Below are positions 10,429 through 20,610 of a DNA stretch of 64,000 bases, one piece after another. Below the pieces are notes generated by a model that searched no databases, had not been told where the DNA came from, and was given only the letters and a program-made list of their open reading frames with translations. The translations under genes were made by a program, and so were the position numbers. The first letter of the stretch is position 1. Each line of letters begins with the position of its first letter. The stretch comes from Prorocentrum cordatum (Eukaryota; Sar; Dinophyceae; Prorocentrales; Prorocentraceae): assembly GCA_963575745.1 (NCBI GenBank), contig CAUYUJ010016284.1, positions 1 through 64,000 on the forward strand, in the 5' to 3' direction.

Positions 10429-10444
10429 GCGCTATATATAGCGC
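10429..10444. promoter_or_regulatory. TATA-containing palindrome just upstream of the start codon
   Basis: GCGCTATATATAGCGC, a perfect 16 bp dyad, lies 4 bp upstream of the ATG of the large minus-strand gene. A promoter role is only suggested by position; dinoflagellate promoters are not generally TATA-based. Confidence 0.25.
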
Positions 10445-10579
10445 CGAATGCAACGTGCGAGCCCGCGGGCGCGACGGCGGATGCGGCGCGCGGCCGCAGC
10501 TTGAGACGAGCTGTCGCGCGGCGTGCGCGTGAACATCGACTTGCATGGACATACAACTTGCGAGCAAAAATGTTGATCT

Positions 10580-10998
10580 GGGCTGCAGCCCGAGGCCCAT
10601 GAAGCACGAGCGCGCACGCGCTGCAGCGCGATGCGACATCACGACGACAACCATTTTTTTGCGCTGCAGCGCAAAGTAACATACGTGCTATCAAATTTGG
10701 AGCGCTGCAGCGCTCAATGCGACCATTAAAAAACAACGAATACAACAAAACATAATTGACATGTGCATTCAAATTCCTTGCAAACGGAGCTGGGCGAAAA
10801 TGAAGATCCGAACAACGTGCAACTAGAAAACATGCATTTAACTCAACATTCAGCGCTGCAGCGCTTCATCTTCAGCGCACGCAGCGCTTCATGTTCATAT
10901 AAATCCGAAGGCAGCGCTGCAGCGCCTCTCATATTTAAAGCAAAAATCCAGGACACCGACTCCAAATCAAAATGCAAAAATTGTAGCGCTGCAGCGCT
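10580..10998. repeat. Dense cluster of GCGCTGCAGCGC palindromes
   Basis: Perfect dyads at 10580-10591, 10617-10630, 10658-10675 (18 bp), 10700-10715 (16 bp), 10852-10865, 10914-10925 and 10985-10998: seven in about 420 bp of otherwise A-rich, apparently non-coding DNA. Confidence 0.85.
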
Positions 10999-11084
10999 CA
11001 ACGAACAAACTCAGCTCTTTCAAGGCGTGGATTTACCTTTTTTCCCTGTGCATGGCCCTTGGATAACAAGTGCAATGTAACCGC

Positions 11085-11300
11085 TAAGTCACTTATAACC
11101 TACTTAGCAAACTAGCTATAAGCGGTTATAAGTGGTTAGCTAAGTGCGCTAAGCACTTAGCTAACTGGTTATAAGAGGATAGCTAAGTACTTACTAAGTC
11201 ATTACTAAGTGGGCCACTTAGTAATGACTGAGTAAGTACTTAGCTAAGTCCGCTAACTACTTACTAAGTACTTAACTTACCGTAGTAAGTATGTTAAGTA
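11085..11300. repeat. TAAGT-rich region with a 30 bp near-perfect inverted repeat
   Basis: Many ACTTAGC/ACTTACT words. 11181-11210 and 11216-11245 are reverse complements with one mismatch, separated by GGGCC. The region is much AT-richer than its surroundings. Confidence 0.85.
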
Positions 11301-11324
11301 CTTAGCAACCGCCGCGGCCATCCA

Positions 11325-12180
11325 AGCACCCGGCACACCCGGGGCACCCGGCGCACCGGGCTCGCCCGGCGCACCCGGCACACCCGGAACACCCGGCGCA
11401 CCCGGCGCACCCGGGACACCCGCGGGGCACGCCCGGGGCACCCGGCGCACCCGGGAGACCCGGGACACCCGGCACACCCGGGGCACCCTGCGCACCCAGC
11501 ACACCCAGGGCAGCTGGCGCACCTGCCCATGGGACACCCGGCGCAGCTGGCACACCCGGGACAGAACCCGGGCGCACCGGGGGCAAAAAGCCCGTGAACA
11601 AACCCGGACGGCCACCGGGGGCGGCACTCCGCGCACCCAGGGGCACCCTGCGCACCCCCGACACCCCCGGCGCATCCCGGCGCACACGGCACCCCGGGAC
11701 ACCCCGCCACCCGAGGCAACCCGGCGCACCGTCACCCCAGTGAGCTGGCGCCCAGCCCGTTGGCAACCCGGGACCCCCTGGAGAGCCCGGGACACAACCC
11801 GGGACCAACGGGCGGAAACCCGGACAGCCGGGCTACATACTCCATGGGCCCCCCGGCTACACCCGCACCAACATGCCGGCGGAGATGCGAAACCCCTTCA
11901 ACGCCCGGCGCAACACCTGCAAGCTACCAGGACACCCGGCACACCCGGGGCTCCCGGGGCAGCCAGCACACCCGCCCAGAGCACGCAGCGAGCGTGCCAT
12001 TGGGACACCCGGCGCACCCGGCACACCCGGGACACCCGGGACACCCGGGACAACCGGCACACCCGGCACACCCGGCGTGCCGGGAACACCCGGACACCCG
12101 GCACACCCGGCACACCCAGCACACACACACCCGGGACACCCGGCGCACCCGGGACACCCGGCGCACCCGGCGCCGAAAGC
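11325..12180. repeat. GCACACCCG / GCGCACCCG minisatellite, locus 1
   Basis: About 9 bp units of GCRCACCCG over roughly 850 bp, with degenerate interruptions (11500-11930). On the minus strand it reads as collagen-like Gly-X-Y, which I treat as an artefact of the period. Confidence 0.85.
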
Positions 12181-12185
12181 ACTTC

Positions 12186-12430
12186 ATCGATTTTGGGGTT
12201 GTGGCGTTTATAACCAGGTTTGTAAGAAACGTTTAGTCAAGTTTAGCGTCACGCCTATAAGTATAATTATAACTCAACTTATAGCGTCATAACGTTTTAT
12301 ATATTTTCATATCTTTTTCATAACTTTTCATATATTTTTCATAACTGTCATAACTTTTTGACAATTGTTCACAACTTTTTCATAACTTTTTTCATAACGT
12401 TTCATAACTTTTCAACGTTCGTCATACAAC
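12186..12430. repeat. AT-rich CATAACTTTTT repeat block
   Basis: CATAACTTTT, CATATCTTTTT and variants repeated about ten times directly beside the minisatellite. A second block of the same words (30398-30715) also abuts the same minisatellite type. Confidence 0.75.
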
Positions 12431-12880
12431 TAGGTCAAACGGTTTGAGTCAAACGTGTATATTTCAACTTGTCCCTCCCACCCTGCGCACGGCGAGCCGC
12501 TGCGCAGGGTTTCCAGACCCTAGAAGTGTTGCCTCAGACTCAGTCATATTCATACTCGATCGAATTCGGATTCGATGGCAATTCGCATTCAGATTCAAAT
12601 CACACTCAGACTCAAATCGAACTCCACATTTTCACCAGGGCGCATGTGCGGGCAGAGCCTCCCCAATCCGTCAAACCCATGCAATTGACAGCTAAACACA
12701 TGCGAGCGCCCAACAGCGGCCTGAGAGGCCTCAAAATAGTGAGTGGTTGTCTGGTTCCTTCTCCTCCCCCTCCGTTACTCCTCCCCCTTCCACACTGGCT
12801 GGGGCCTACCGCGCGGATCTACCATCCGCTGCGCAGCTGGCGCGCGAGGGCGGCCCACGCGCTAGGGCCGTCCACCGCCC
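12431..12880. other. No gene recognised
   Basis: Unique-looking sequence with a short TTCAGATTCAAATC-like repeat near 12590-12620, then CT-rich DNA. No supported ORF. Confidence 0.4.
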
Positions 12881-12890
12881 GCGAGTACGC

Positions 12891-13346
12891 CTGATCGACG
12901 CGGTTCCCGTTCTTCAGCACACGCCACTTGCGCGACGCGACCGACGGGTAGATTTTGTAATCCTTGAAACCGCCAATGCCACCCCCATGGGCATATCGGA
13001 GGCATATCGGAGCCCATTATATCACCCCTGTCATCATCATCGCCATCGTCATCGTAATCATCATCAACAACGTTATCTCCAACATTATCATCCTCATCAT
13101 CATCATCGTCGTCATCCTCATTGCGTAAGGGGGCGGCGGAACGCACGCACGAAGTGCCCCGCACGTCTTGGGCGCCTCGTTGGTCTTCGGGGTCCCTGGG
13201 TACGCCAAGCTCTTGAGCGCCACGGGCGCGACCCTCGCCTTGTCCGTCTTCTTGACCTTCTTCTCGCCAGAGCCCGTCTTGTCCTGCTTGTCTTTCTTGG
13301 CCTTCATCGGGGTGGTCACCGCGGCCGCGGCCGCGGGGCGCCGCAT
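12891..13346 (-). CDS. Lys-rich hypothetical protein, two exons with a CAT-repeat intron
   Basis: ATG at 13346 begins MRRPAAAAAVTTPMKAKKDK, followed by a basic Lys-rich stretch and APVALKSLAYPGTPKTN. The frame then runs into a (CAT)n repeat at about 13010-13130 that reads as poly-Met. After it, from about 12968, a second coding segment contains DYKIYPSVASRKWRVLKNGN and ends QLRSGW then TAG near 12828. I infer an intron over the repeat, but the junction bases are not resolved. The C-terminal YPS...WRVLKNG segment looks like a conserved module; I cannot name it. Confidence 0.4.
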
Positions 13347-13389
13347 GGCGGGCCCCTTCTGGCCGCCGCCACCCCGGGGACAATTAGAC

Positions 13390-13708
13390 GAAACGCAGGC
13401 GGGCGGCAGGAGGAGGAAGAGGAGGAACGGCGGTGCTCGGAGCGGTATCTTCGCAGCTCCGAGGGGGTCGCTCGAGCGGGCCCCCGTCGGGGCGCGGGGG
13501 GAGGATAAGGGAAGAGGAGGAGAGCGGGGGAGGAGGAGGAGGAGGAGGAGGAGGGAGGGAGGGGGAGGGAGGGGGAGGGATGGGGGAGGATCTAATACTG
13601 TTTAGCCCCCCGTCGAAAGCGAGAGAAACTCCCAGGGGTCGAAAGCGAGAGGAACTTCCAGGAGGAGGGCCGGTTTAGCTCCCCAGGGGGGGGGGGGGGG
13701 GGGGTGGT

Positions 13709-13740
<32 letters not shown>
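13390..13740. repeat. GGA tract and long poly-G run
   Basis: GGAGGAGG runs (13500-13590), a repeated GTCGAAAGCGAGAG phrase (about 13612 and 13637), then more than 40 nearly uninterrupted G between 13686 and 13740. The poly-G length is likely unreliable in the assembly. Confidence 0.7.
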
Positions 13741-13741
<1 letters not shown>

Positions 13742-13782
13742 CAGGGCCTAAATCGGCACCGTTTGTTTAGCTCTGACCCCCC
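13737..13782. repeat. Small palindromic repeat (GGTCAGGGCCTAAA...), copy 1
   Basis: GGGTCAGGGCCTAAATCGG facing TTTAGCTCTGACCC, an imperfect hairpin. The reverse-complement form recurs at 21904-21947, also next to a G run. Confidence 0.6.
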
Positions 13783-13833
13783 CGCCGCGGCTAATTTCCC
13801 AACGCCCCTTGAAACGGATCTCCTCTCCTCCTC

Positions 13834-13864
<31 letters not shown>

Positions 13865-14013
13865 TCCCTCCTCCTTTGGGAGCAACTTGCCTTGGCGCCC
13901 AGCAACAGGCATCCCAGTGCTTGTCTCCATCTTCGCGAGCGAGTCCGCGCCGCCTTCTTGCCGCCGCCCGCTCCTCTTGGCATGGGGAGGGGCGAGGGTT
14001 CGAGGTTCGAGGG

Positions 14014-15672
14014 GTTTAGGACGTTTCGATTTTCCCCCATATCCTAAGATGGGGTTCTTGTTATTACTTGGACGCCTCCTAACTCCCTCTCCTTCTCCCT
14101 CCTCCTCGTTCCTCCTCCCCGCCGGTCGGACTTACTCATACTCAGGCTTGCTCATACTCAGACTTACTCCTACACAGGCTTACTCATACTCAGACTGACT
14201 CATACTCAGGCCTATTCATACACAGACTTACTCACACTCAGACATACTCATACACAGACTTACTCATACACAGACTTACTCACACCCAGACGTGCTCATA
14301 CAAAGACTCACTCATACCCAGACTTGCTCATACACAGTTAAAATTAGCCATACTCATACGCTTACTCATCCCCAGGACGTACAACTACACAGACTTTCTC
14401 AATACACAAGAGCCTAATCAATACCCAGACCTTACTCATACGCAGACTTACCTCATCACAGACCTTACTTACACTCATACTCTCAGAGAAGCAGAGGTAC
14501 TCAGAGGGCATACTCATATTCAGCAAATATTCAGCAAAACCCCTAAGGGAGGCCGCCAGGGGTGGTTTGCAACGGCCTCGTTCAGTTCGAGGCCACGTTT
14601 TTTCCGTTCTTCGCGGGGGCCATTTTGTGGGGATGTCTCAGGCGGTTTGCTTGTTTCTGGGCTCAACATCCTTCGCTTGGAGAGTAGATTGTGAGGATGT
14701 CTCAGGCGGGGCGCTGGTTTCAGCACCCCTAATGGGAGCCGCCAGGGGCGGTTGCACGGGCTCGTTCGCTGCCATTTTGTGGGGGTGTCTCAGGCTGTTT
14801 GCTTGTTTCTGGGCTCAACATCCTTCGCTTGGAGAGCAGATTGTGAGGATGTCTCAGGCGGGGCGCTGGTTTCAGCACCCCTAAGGGGATCCGCCAGGGG
14901 TGGTTGCACGGGCTCGTTCGCGGCCATTTTGTGGGGGTGTCTCAGGCGGTTTGCTTGTTTCTGGGCTCAACATCCTTCGCTTGGAGAGCAGATTGTGAGG
15001 ATGTCTCAGGCGGGGCGCTGGTTTCAGCACCCCTAAGGGGAGCCGCCAGGGGTGGTTGCACGGGCCCGTTCGCGGCCATTTTGTGGGGATGTCTCAGGCG
15101 GTTTGCTTGTTTCTGTGCTCAACATCCTTCGCTTGGAGAGCAGATTGTGAGGATGTCTCAGGCGGGGCGCTGGTTTCAGCACCCCTAAGGGGAGCCGCCA
15201 GGGGTGGTTGCACGGGCTCGTTCGCTGCCATGTTGTGGGGATGTCTCAGGCGGTTTGCTTGTTTCTGGGCTCAACATCCTTCGCTTGGAGAGCAGATTGT
15301 GAGGATGTCTCAGGCGGGGCGCTGGTTGCAGCACCCCTAAGGGGAGCCGCCAGGGGTGGTTGCACGGGCACGTTCGCGGCAATATTGTGGGGATGTCTCA
15401 GGCGGTTCGCTTGTTTCTGGGCTCAACAGGGAGGGAAATGACAGGAACGAGGATGAGGAGGAGGAACAGGAGGAGGAGGAGGAGGCGGGGGATCGCGAGG
15501 AAGGGCATGGGGGTGCGGAGGGGGAGGGGGAGCAGGAGGATGAGGAGGAGGAGCAGGAGCAGGAGAAGGGAGGGGGCGGAGGAACAGGAGGAGGAGGAGG
15601 AGGAGGAGGAGGGTGCTTTGCTCGAAGGTCCTTGGCGCGAGCAGAACGTTTGTTCCGAAGTCCAGGACATGG

Positions 15673-15713
<41 letters not shown>

Positions 15714-16168
15714 TACGTATGTATTCATAGGGGGTGACTGCGGGGGGGGGGGCGGTGGTTGTGTGCGGGGATCGTTGGAAATGCTCACCGTGGCACTATC
15801 CTCCAAAATGATATGCACTTTTGGCCTTGTGTGGCTAAACGCTCGTCTTACATATCCCACTGCCAACTATCCTACAACATATGCACATGTGGGAAGCTCC
15901 AAAGCTACCACGGGCTGAAAAGGGGAAGGCCTGGCAGCTGAGGAGGGGGGATGAAGAGGAAGAGGCTCGCATTCAACCATACTCAAAGCTCACTCTGACT
16001 CATGCGCAATCACTCGCAGTAGGGGTCACTCGTCTTCGTCTGCCCTGTCGCCCACGTGGACGCGCCATTGTAGTCGACCGCTCATGAACAGACGCTCACC
16101 ACGGCATGACATAAAACATGAGATGCACACATGGGGAGCTCCACGCAGTGAGTAATTTGTTTAGGACG
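14014..16168. mobile_element. Composite repeat element, copy A, with 10 bp flanking direct repeats
   Basis: Order of parts: CCCCAT-ATGGGG hairpin at 14035; a 12 bp ACTCATACTCAG-type array (14130-14500); a 152 bp tandem repeat (about 14560-15430, five to six units); a GGA-rich tract; a (TA)n run (15676-15707); then about 430 bp of unique sequence ending GTGAGTAATTT. The same parts in the same order form copy B (27473-29479). GTTTAGGACG occurs on both sides of copy A (14014-14023 and 16159-16168), consistent with a target-site duplication. No transposase is encoded, so it would be non-autonomous. It could also be a segmental duplication. Confidence 0.6.
14560..15430. repeat. 152 bp tandem repeat array A
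   Basis: Units contain GGATGTCTCAGGCGG twice and AGCACCCCTAAGGGGAGCC once. Repeated 94-residue ORFs spaced 152 bp apart show the period. Not CRISPR: units are contiguous, with no unique spacers. Confidence 0.9.
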
Positions 16169-16207
16169 AGGAGGAGGAGGAGGAGAAGAAGGGGAGGGAT
16201 GGGGAGA

Positions 16208-17468
16208 TCAGGAGAGGGCGGCGGAGGCCAATCGTCCTGTCACGCTCACGGCCTCGGCCGCCTCCTCGTCGACGGCGGCGTCCGTGAGAGCGAGCTGCTG
16301 CGCACCTGCAGGCGGAGCGCCTGCGGGCGGGGCGCCTGCGAGAGGGGCGCCTGCAGGCGGTGCGCCTGCGGGCGGGGCGCTCGCGGGCGGCGCGGCCAGG
16401 TGCTGGTTCGCGTAGGCGTAGTACGTGTTGCCCTGGATCGCGGCCCTCGGCTCCTGCCACGGCCGATCCGTGGGGCCGTCGTACTCGATGGCCTGCTGCG
16501 CGCGAAGGCCGAGCGCTGACCCCGACCTGCGCACGGACTGCCTCGTCAGCGGCGGCCTGCACGTGCCGTGCGACCTCCTGCGCGGCAGGTAGCTCTTGAT
16601 CGCGTTGAGCTTCACCACGTCCAAGGGGCATGGGAACTCAGGATGGTCCGCCGAGAAGGCCGCCTGGTACACGTTTGGGAACCTGGCGTGAAGCTCGGCA
16701 GGCGTGTTCGGGAACACATCCACGACGTCGTGGTGAGGCCTGCGCCACCGACCTCGAAGCATGACGATCTGCGTGTTCAGCTCCATTTTGCGCTCCAGGG
16801 CCGTGGGGCCGTCTGGCTCTGGCAACTGGTCAGGCGGGGTGCGGGCGCAGAGGTAGATCGCGCACATGTCGCGGAGCACTGGCTCGGACGTGCGCATGAG
16901 CCCGAGCTGGTCGCACCTGTGGGCGATCGCTCTCGTCGCGTCTGGGTTCCACAGCTTGGCGTGGTCCGCGTGCAACCCCCACAAAGCCTTGCTCATGAAA
17001 TTCTGGAAGGCTGGGCACTTTGGGTTGAAGACCTCCGTTCCACCAGCGCCTCCGCGCCCGCGACCGCCCGCGCCGCGGGGCATGCCGCCAGCGACGGCCA
17101 CCTGCGGTCGGGATCGCTGTCGTCTTCGTCGTCGTCATCGTCGTCGTCGTCAGGGCCGTCGTCGTCGGCGGCGTCGCTGCTGCCAGGGCCGTCGTCGTCA
17201 CGTTCGCGGCCGTCGTCACTTGGTGGCCGACGGCCTTCCCATGCACGAGGGCGCCAATGTAGGACTTGTCCTGGACGGTGAACTGGCCCCCGCGAATGTC
17301 CTGCATGATCGCGGTGGCTTCGGAGAGGGTAATCGGGCCGCTGCGCCTCACGGCGTCGGAGATCATGTTCTCGGCGTCGGCCGTGGCGTCGACCCCAATG
17401 CTCCTGCTCGCGGCGACGTGCTCGACGATCAGCTTGCAGTTGTCGACCAGCGCGTTGACTGCAGCCAT
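16208..17468 (-). CDS. Hypothetical 380-residue protein, two exons, PPAGA repeats
   Basis: ATG at 17468. Exon 1 (17468-17220) encodes MAAVNALVDNCKLIVEHVAA and continues to VHGKAVGHQ. A GT-AG intron (17219-17102, 118 bp; CAA|GTGACG and CCGCAG|GTGGCC) contains a GAC-type repeat. Exon 2 (17101-16208, TGA) encodes VAVAGGMPRGAGG, a soluble region with FNPKCPAFQNFMSKALWG and FPNTPAELHARFPNVYQAAF, then a low-complexity tail of about eight Ala-Pro-Pro-Ala-Gly repeats. The phase is 0 at both junctions. The exon edges form GGCCAC/GTGGCC inverted repeats around the intron. No family is recognised. Codon-level coherence over 380 codons makes this one of the better gene models here. Confidence 0.65.
17102..17219 (-). 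other. GT-AG intron with GAC repeat
   Basis: 118 bp, phase 0, filled with GACGACGA. The flanking exon bases are inverted repeats of each other (GGCCACC and GGTGGCC). Confidence 0.65.
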
Positions 17469-17559
17469 CCCCCCCAGCGCGAGACGGGGCGACGGTCGGT
17501 TGGTAGTAATTCGGGCAGAGCCTCGACACCTGACCAAAGCCCAAAAGGGCTGCAGAGGC

Positions 17560-17663
17560 GGAGGTGGAGGAGGAGCGGGGGCGCAGGCGCGGGGAAGATG
17601 GGTGGGAGGAGAAGGAGTGGGATGAAGGGGGGAGGGAGGAGGGGGGGGGGGAGGAGGGAGGGA

Positions 17664-17697
<34 letters not shown>

Positions 17698-18070
17698 GGG
17701 GTGGGGGAGGGAGGAGGGGGGGGGGGAGGAGGGAGGGAGGAGGGAGGAAGGTCAGGAGCTGCATGGAGGGAGGTGGGTCAGGGAGAAGGGAGGAGGGTCA
17801 GGGACGGTTGGAGGGGCGCCGCAGACCCGTTTGAGACACTGCCCCGAAAGGTTCCTCCTCCTTCTCCTCCCCCTCCTATGGTTCGGTCCCCAGGGCGAAC
17901 CTCCCAGGGGCCAGGCGGCCCCTGGGAGCACGGAAAAAAGAACTGCCAGCCTCCTCCTCGTCCCCCCTTCTCCTTCTCCTCCTCCCCCTCCTCCCCCTCC
18001 TCCTCCTCCTCCTCCTCCTCCTCCTTCCTTCACCGCTCGCTTAGGTCCTCTCCCCACAAGGAAAGCCACG
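17560..18070. repeat. GGA/CCT low-complexity DNA with hairpin-family copy 1
   Basis: GGA and poly-G tracts (17560-17760), then a module: GAGCTGCATGGAGGGAGG, GGGTCAGGGA, CCTCCT tract, GGTTCGGTCCCC, and a 12 bp perfect hairpin at 17901-17928 (stem CTCCCAGGGGCC). Followed by a CTCC microsatellite. Confidence 0.7.
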
Positions 18071-18670
18071 TGCTGTTGAAGGACCAGAAACTTGCTAAAG
18101 CTGGTCGGGCTGCTCCGGCCTAACTCGGAGTCTCCTTAAGTCCCCCTCCCCTCGTCGCCACGGCTGGTTCGCTTCGAACACTGAACCCTCGGGAACCTCG
18201 CCGAGGCGCATCTGGGTGCACGCCCCCCTGCCCCATGGTCGCCACGGCTGATTCGTTTCGAAATCTGATCCCCCGTATCTCGCCGATGCGCCTCTGGGTC
18301 CTGCCCCTGGGTCAGATCTCGGACGGGGTGGAGGGGCCGCGAGCCGTTTCTTGCCCGCGAGCCGCCGAGCACTGTAGCTCGCAGATCGCGCCAGAGAAGC
18401 GCTGGGCCCCTCTTTGGAGACAAAACACCCTTCCCATTCTGTGTCTACACAAGGCGCGGGGCAACCGTCTCGCCACTGCTGTCGTCATCGTCTCGCCACA
18501 CCACTGCTGTTGCCATCGCCGCTGATGCCGTCGCACCGCCGCTCCCGCTGCGGCCAGCCCCGCAGCCCCGCGCGCGGCAGGCAATCAGCAGGATCTCGTT
18601 CGCCACCAGGATGGCCAGGAGGCGTTCGCACCTGCGCGGGGCGCGGGGGGAGCGGCCAAGAGCAGGGCAA
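18071..18670. other. No gene recognised; repeated CGCCACGGCTG phrase
   Basis: Two related ~75 bp segments begin CGCCACGGCTGRTTCG (18158 and 18241) and share CTCGCCGA and GCATCTGGG-like ends. Similar phrases recur at 25408 and 25527. ORFs here are weak. Confidence 0.4.
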
Positions 18671-18689
18671 GTGGATTCAAGGAGGGAGG

Positions 18690-19200
18690 AGGGTTAGGGA
18701 GAGACGACGAGGGAGGAGGGAGGAGGGAGGAGGGAGGGAGGCGGGCCAGGAGCTGCACGGAGGGAGGAGGGCCAGGGAGGAGGGGGGGGGGAGGGTCAGG
18801 GACGGAAGGAGGGGAGGAGCAGGCCTCTTCCTCTTCCTCCTCTCCTCCGCTTCCTCCTTCTCTTTCCCCCTCCCCCTCCTATGGTTTGGCCACCAGGACA
18901 AACCTCCCAGGGGCCAAGCGGCCCCTGGAAGCAGGGAAACCAACAACTACATTGTTTATATGAAAAAATCCTCATCCTCCTCCTCCTTCTCCTCCTCCCC
19001 CTCCTCCTCCCCCTCCTCCTCTTCGTCCTCCCTCGGAGGGCGGGGCCCTCCATCCCAAGCCCTCCCCTGTCCACCCCCATCTCCCCCCTCCCCCGTCCCT
19101 TCCCCCATCCGTCACCCCATCCCTTCCTATCCCTCCCTATCTCTCCACATCCCTTCCCATCTCCCTCCCCCCCCCCCTTCATTTTTTCAAACGTCGGACT
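18690..19200. repeat. GGA/CCT low-complexity DNA with hairpin-family copy 2
   Basis: Same module order as at 17.75-17.93 kb; hairpin at 18904-18931 with one stem mismatch. Followed by CTCC and CCCATCCC tracts to 19190. Confidence 0.7.
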
Positions 19201-19243
19201 GGCGCTTCCCAGTCGCCCCTGGCGCTCGAGCGAACGCCCCCGT

Positions 19244-19909
19244 CTAGGTGCAGCGCGCGAATGTCGCCCCCGTGACCTTGAAGTGCGTGCTCTTGGCCTT
19301 GCCTTTGACGCACTTGCTCTCGGCCTTCCGCTTGATCTTCTCCGTGCTGCCCTTGCCCTTGAAGGCCTTGCCCTTGCTCGTGCCCTTGCCCTTGAAGACT
19401 TTGCTCTTGTCCTTGGAGCTCTGGTCCTTGCCCTTGTTCTTGCTCTTGCCCTTGAAGGCCTTGGTCTTGTCCTCGATCTTCGCGCTGCTCGCGGGCGTGG
19501 TGGCGGCGACCTTGGCGGGCGGGGTGGTGGGGGGGCCCGAGGTCGTCTCGCTGCGGCGCAGGCGGCGCCGCTGCGGCGGCGTGAGCTCGGCCTGGGGCGT
19601 CGGCGGCGGCGTGCCTGGCGGCGTGCCGCACGGCGTCGGCGGCGGCGGCCCCGGCGGCGCGCCAGCCAAGAGCAACCAGGGCGTTCGCGGCGCGAACCGC
19701 ATGGTGCCGAGCGGCGTCCGCGGGCTGAACGGCCTGACGCCAGACGGCGTTCGCGGCGAGAACGCCGTCAGGATGCCGAGCGGCGTCCGCGGCGAGAGCG
19801 CAGGCGTCCGCGGCGACGGGCTGCCTGGAGTCGGCGGAATCGGCCTGGCCGTGCCTCCAGGGGGACCCTTCAGAGACTGCGGCGTGCTGGGGCACCACTC
19901 CCTGGGAGA
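19244..19909 (-). CDS. Pro/Thr/Ser-rich protein with Lys-Gly repeat C-terminus (3' exon)
   Basis: The stop codon is at 19244. Reading from about 19909 the frame has several SPRTP repeats (such as TPALSPRTPLGILTAFSPRT), a Pro-rich block, and a basic C-terminus of FKGKGxSKGK-type repeats ending HFKVTGATFARCT. The N-terminus is unknown because the frame enters a GAC repeat bounded by 35 bp inverted repeats (19910-20141), probably an intron or insertion. No enzymatic domain; the composition suggests a nucleic-acid-binding or structural tail. Confidence 0.45.
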   Translation of the reverse strand, partial: SPREWCPSTPQSLKGPPGGTARPIPPTPGSPSPRTPALSPRTPLGILTAFSPRTPSGVRPFSPRTPLGTMRFAPRTPWLLLAGAPPGPPPPTPCGTPPGTPPPTPQAELTPPQRRRLRRSETTSGPPTTPPAKVAATTPASSAKIEDKTKAFKGKSKNKGKDQSSKDKSKVFKGKGTSKGKAFKGKGSTEKIKRKAESKCVKGKAKSTHFKVTGATFARCT

Positions 19910-19987
19910 GAGGGCTTGACTCGGCGCTGAGTGGTTCAGGCCACGATAACTAAACAAAAAAATGGCGACGACGACGGCGACGACGAA

Positions 19988-20019
<32 letters not shown>

Positions 20020-20141
20020 AACGACGACGACTACGGCGGCGACGACGAACGGCGACGACGACGGCCACGACATCTACGACGTCGATTTTGGCCGTTCAAA
20101 GCGATTGTGGCCTGAACCATTCAGCGCCGATTCAGGCCCTC
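19910..20141. mobile_element. Introner-like insert with 35 bp terminal inverted repeats
   Basis: 19910-19944 and 20107-20141 are reverse complements over 35 bp with three mismatches (outer words GAGGGC and GCCCTC, inner GTGGCCTGAACC). They enclose about 160 bp of mostly GAC/CGA repeat. It lies directly upstream of the Lys-Gly protein exon. Confidence 0.6.
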
Positions 20142-20610
20142 CCGAGCCTCTGGCCAAGCGACGCGGGCGACGCGGGCGCCGCCTTCGCGACGGTGGGCGA
20201 TGCGGGCGCCGCCATCGCTGGAGACGAGGGGGGCGACGTTGGGCGAGCCTCGCGTATGAGAGGGTGGGCGAGCCTCACCTCGATGGCTGGTCAGACGAGC
20301 CAAAACGACGGCGGCGGAGGAGAACGAGGAGGAGCAGGAGGCGCGACGACGAGCTGTATAACGGGAAGAGGGTCAGGGAGGAGTGCGGAGGGTCAGGGGC
20401 GGCAGGAGGGTGGCGCGACGACGGCCAAGGCGACGGCGACAGCAGCGGCAGCGGCGACGTCCACAGGCGACGGCCAAGGCGACGGCGGCCGCGACGAGGA
20501 CGGGCGAGGGGCGAGGGAGGAGGGAGGACGGAGGGAGGAGGGTCTGGAGTGGCATGGAGGGAGAAGGGTCAGGGAGAGACGAGGAGGAACGAGGGAGTAG
20601 GGTGGAGGGA
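20142..20610. other. GC-rich DNA with triplet-like repeats, no gene assigned
   Basis: Contains GGCGACGCGGGCGCCGCC-like repeats and CGACGGCCAAGGCGACGGC phrases. All six frames are open in places because of the three-base periodicity; no coding call is made. Confidence 0.4.

Noticed and set aside
11277-12292. Collagen-like Gly-X-Y ORFs on the minus strand
   Set aside because: They follow directly from the 9 bp GCRCACCCG repeat, occur in all three frames and lack start or end context. The same holds at 30.7-31.3, 48.6-49.0 and 52.8-53.4 kb.
14583-15240. GCCATTTTGTGGGG in each 152 bp unit as a leader relict
   Set aside because: Only about eight bases match the leader and it lies inside a satellite unit.
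14560-15430. 152 bp array as a CRISPR
   Set aside because: Contiguous units without unique spacers, no cas genes, eukaryotic DNA.
15676-15707. (TA)n runs here and at 29003-29033, 35343-35379 and 62420-62450 as regulatory sites
   Set aside because: Plain microsatellites; two of them are part of the duplicated composite element.
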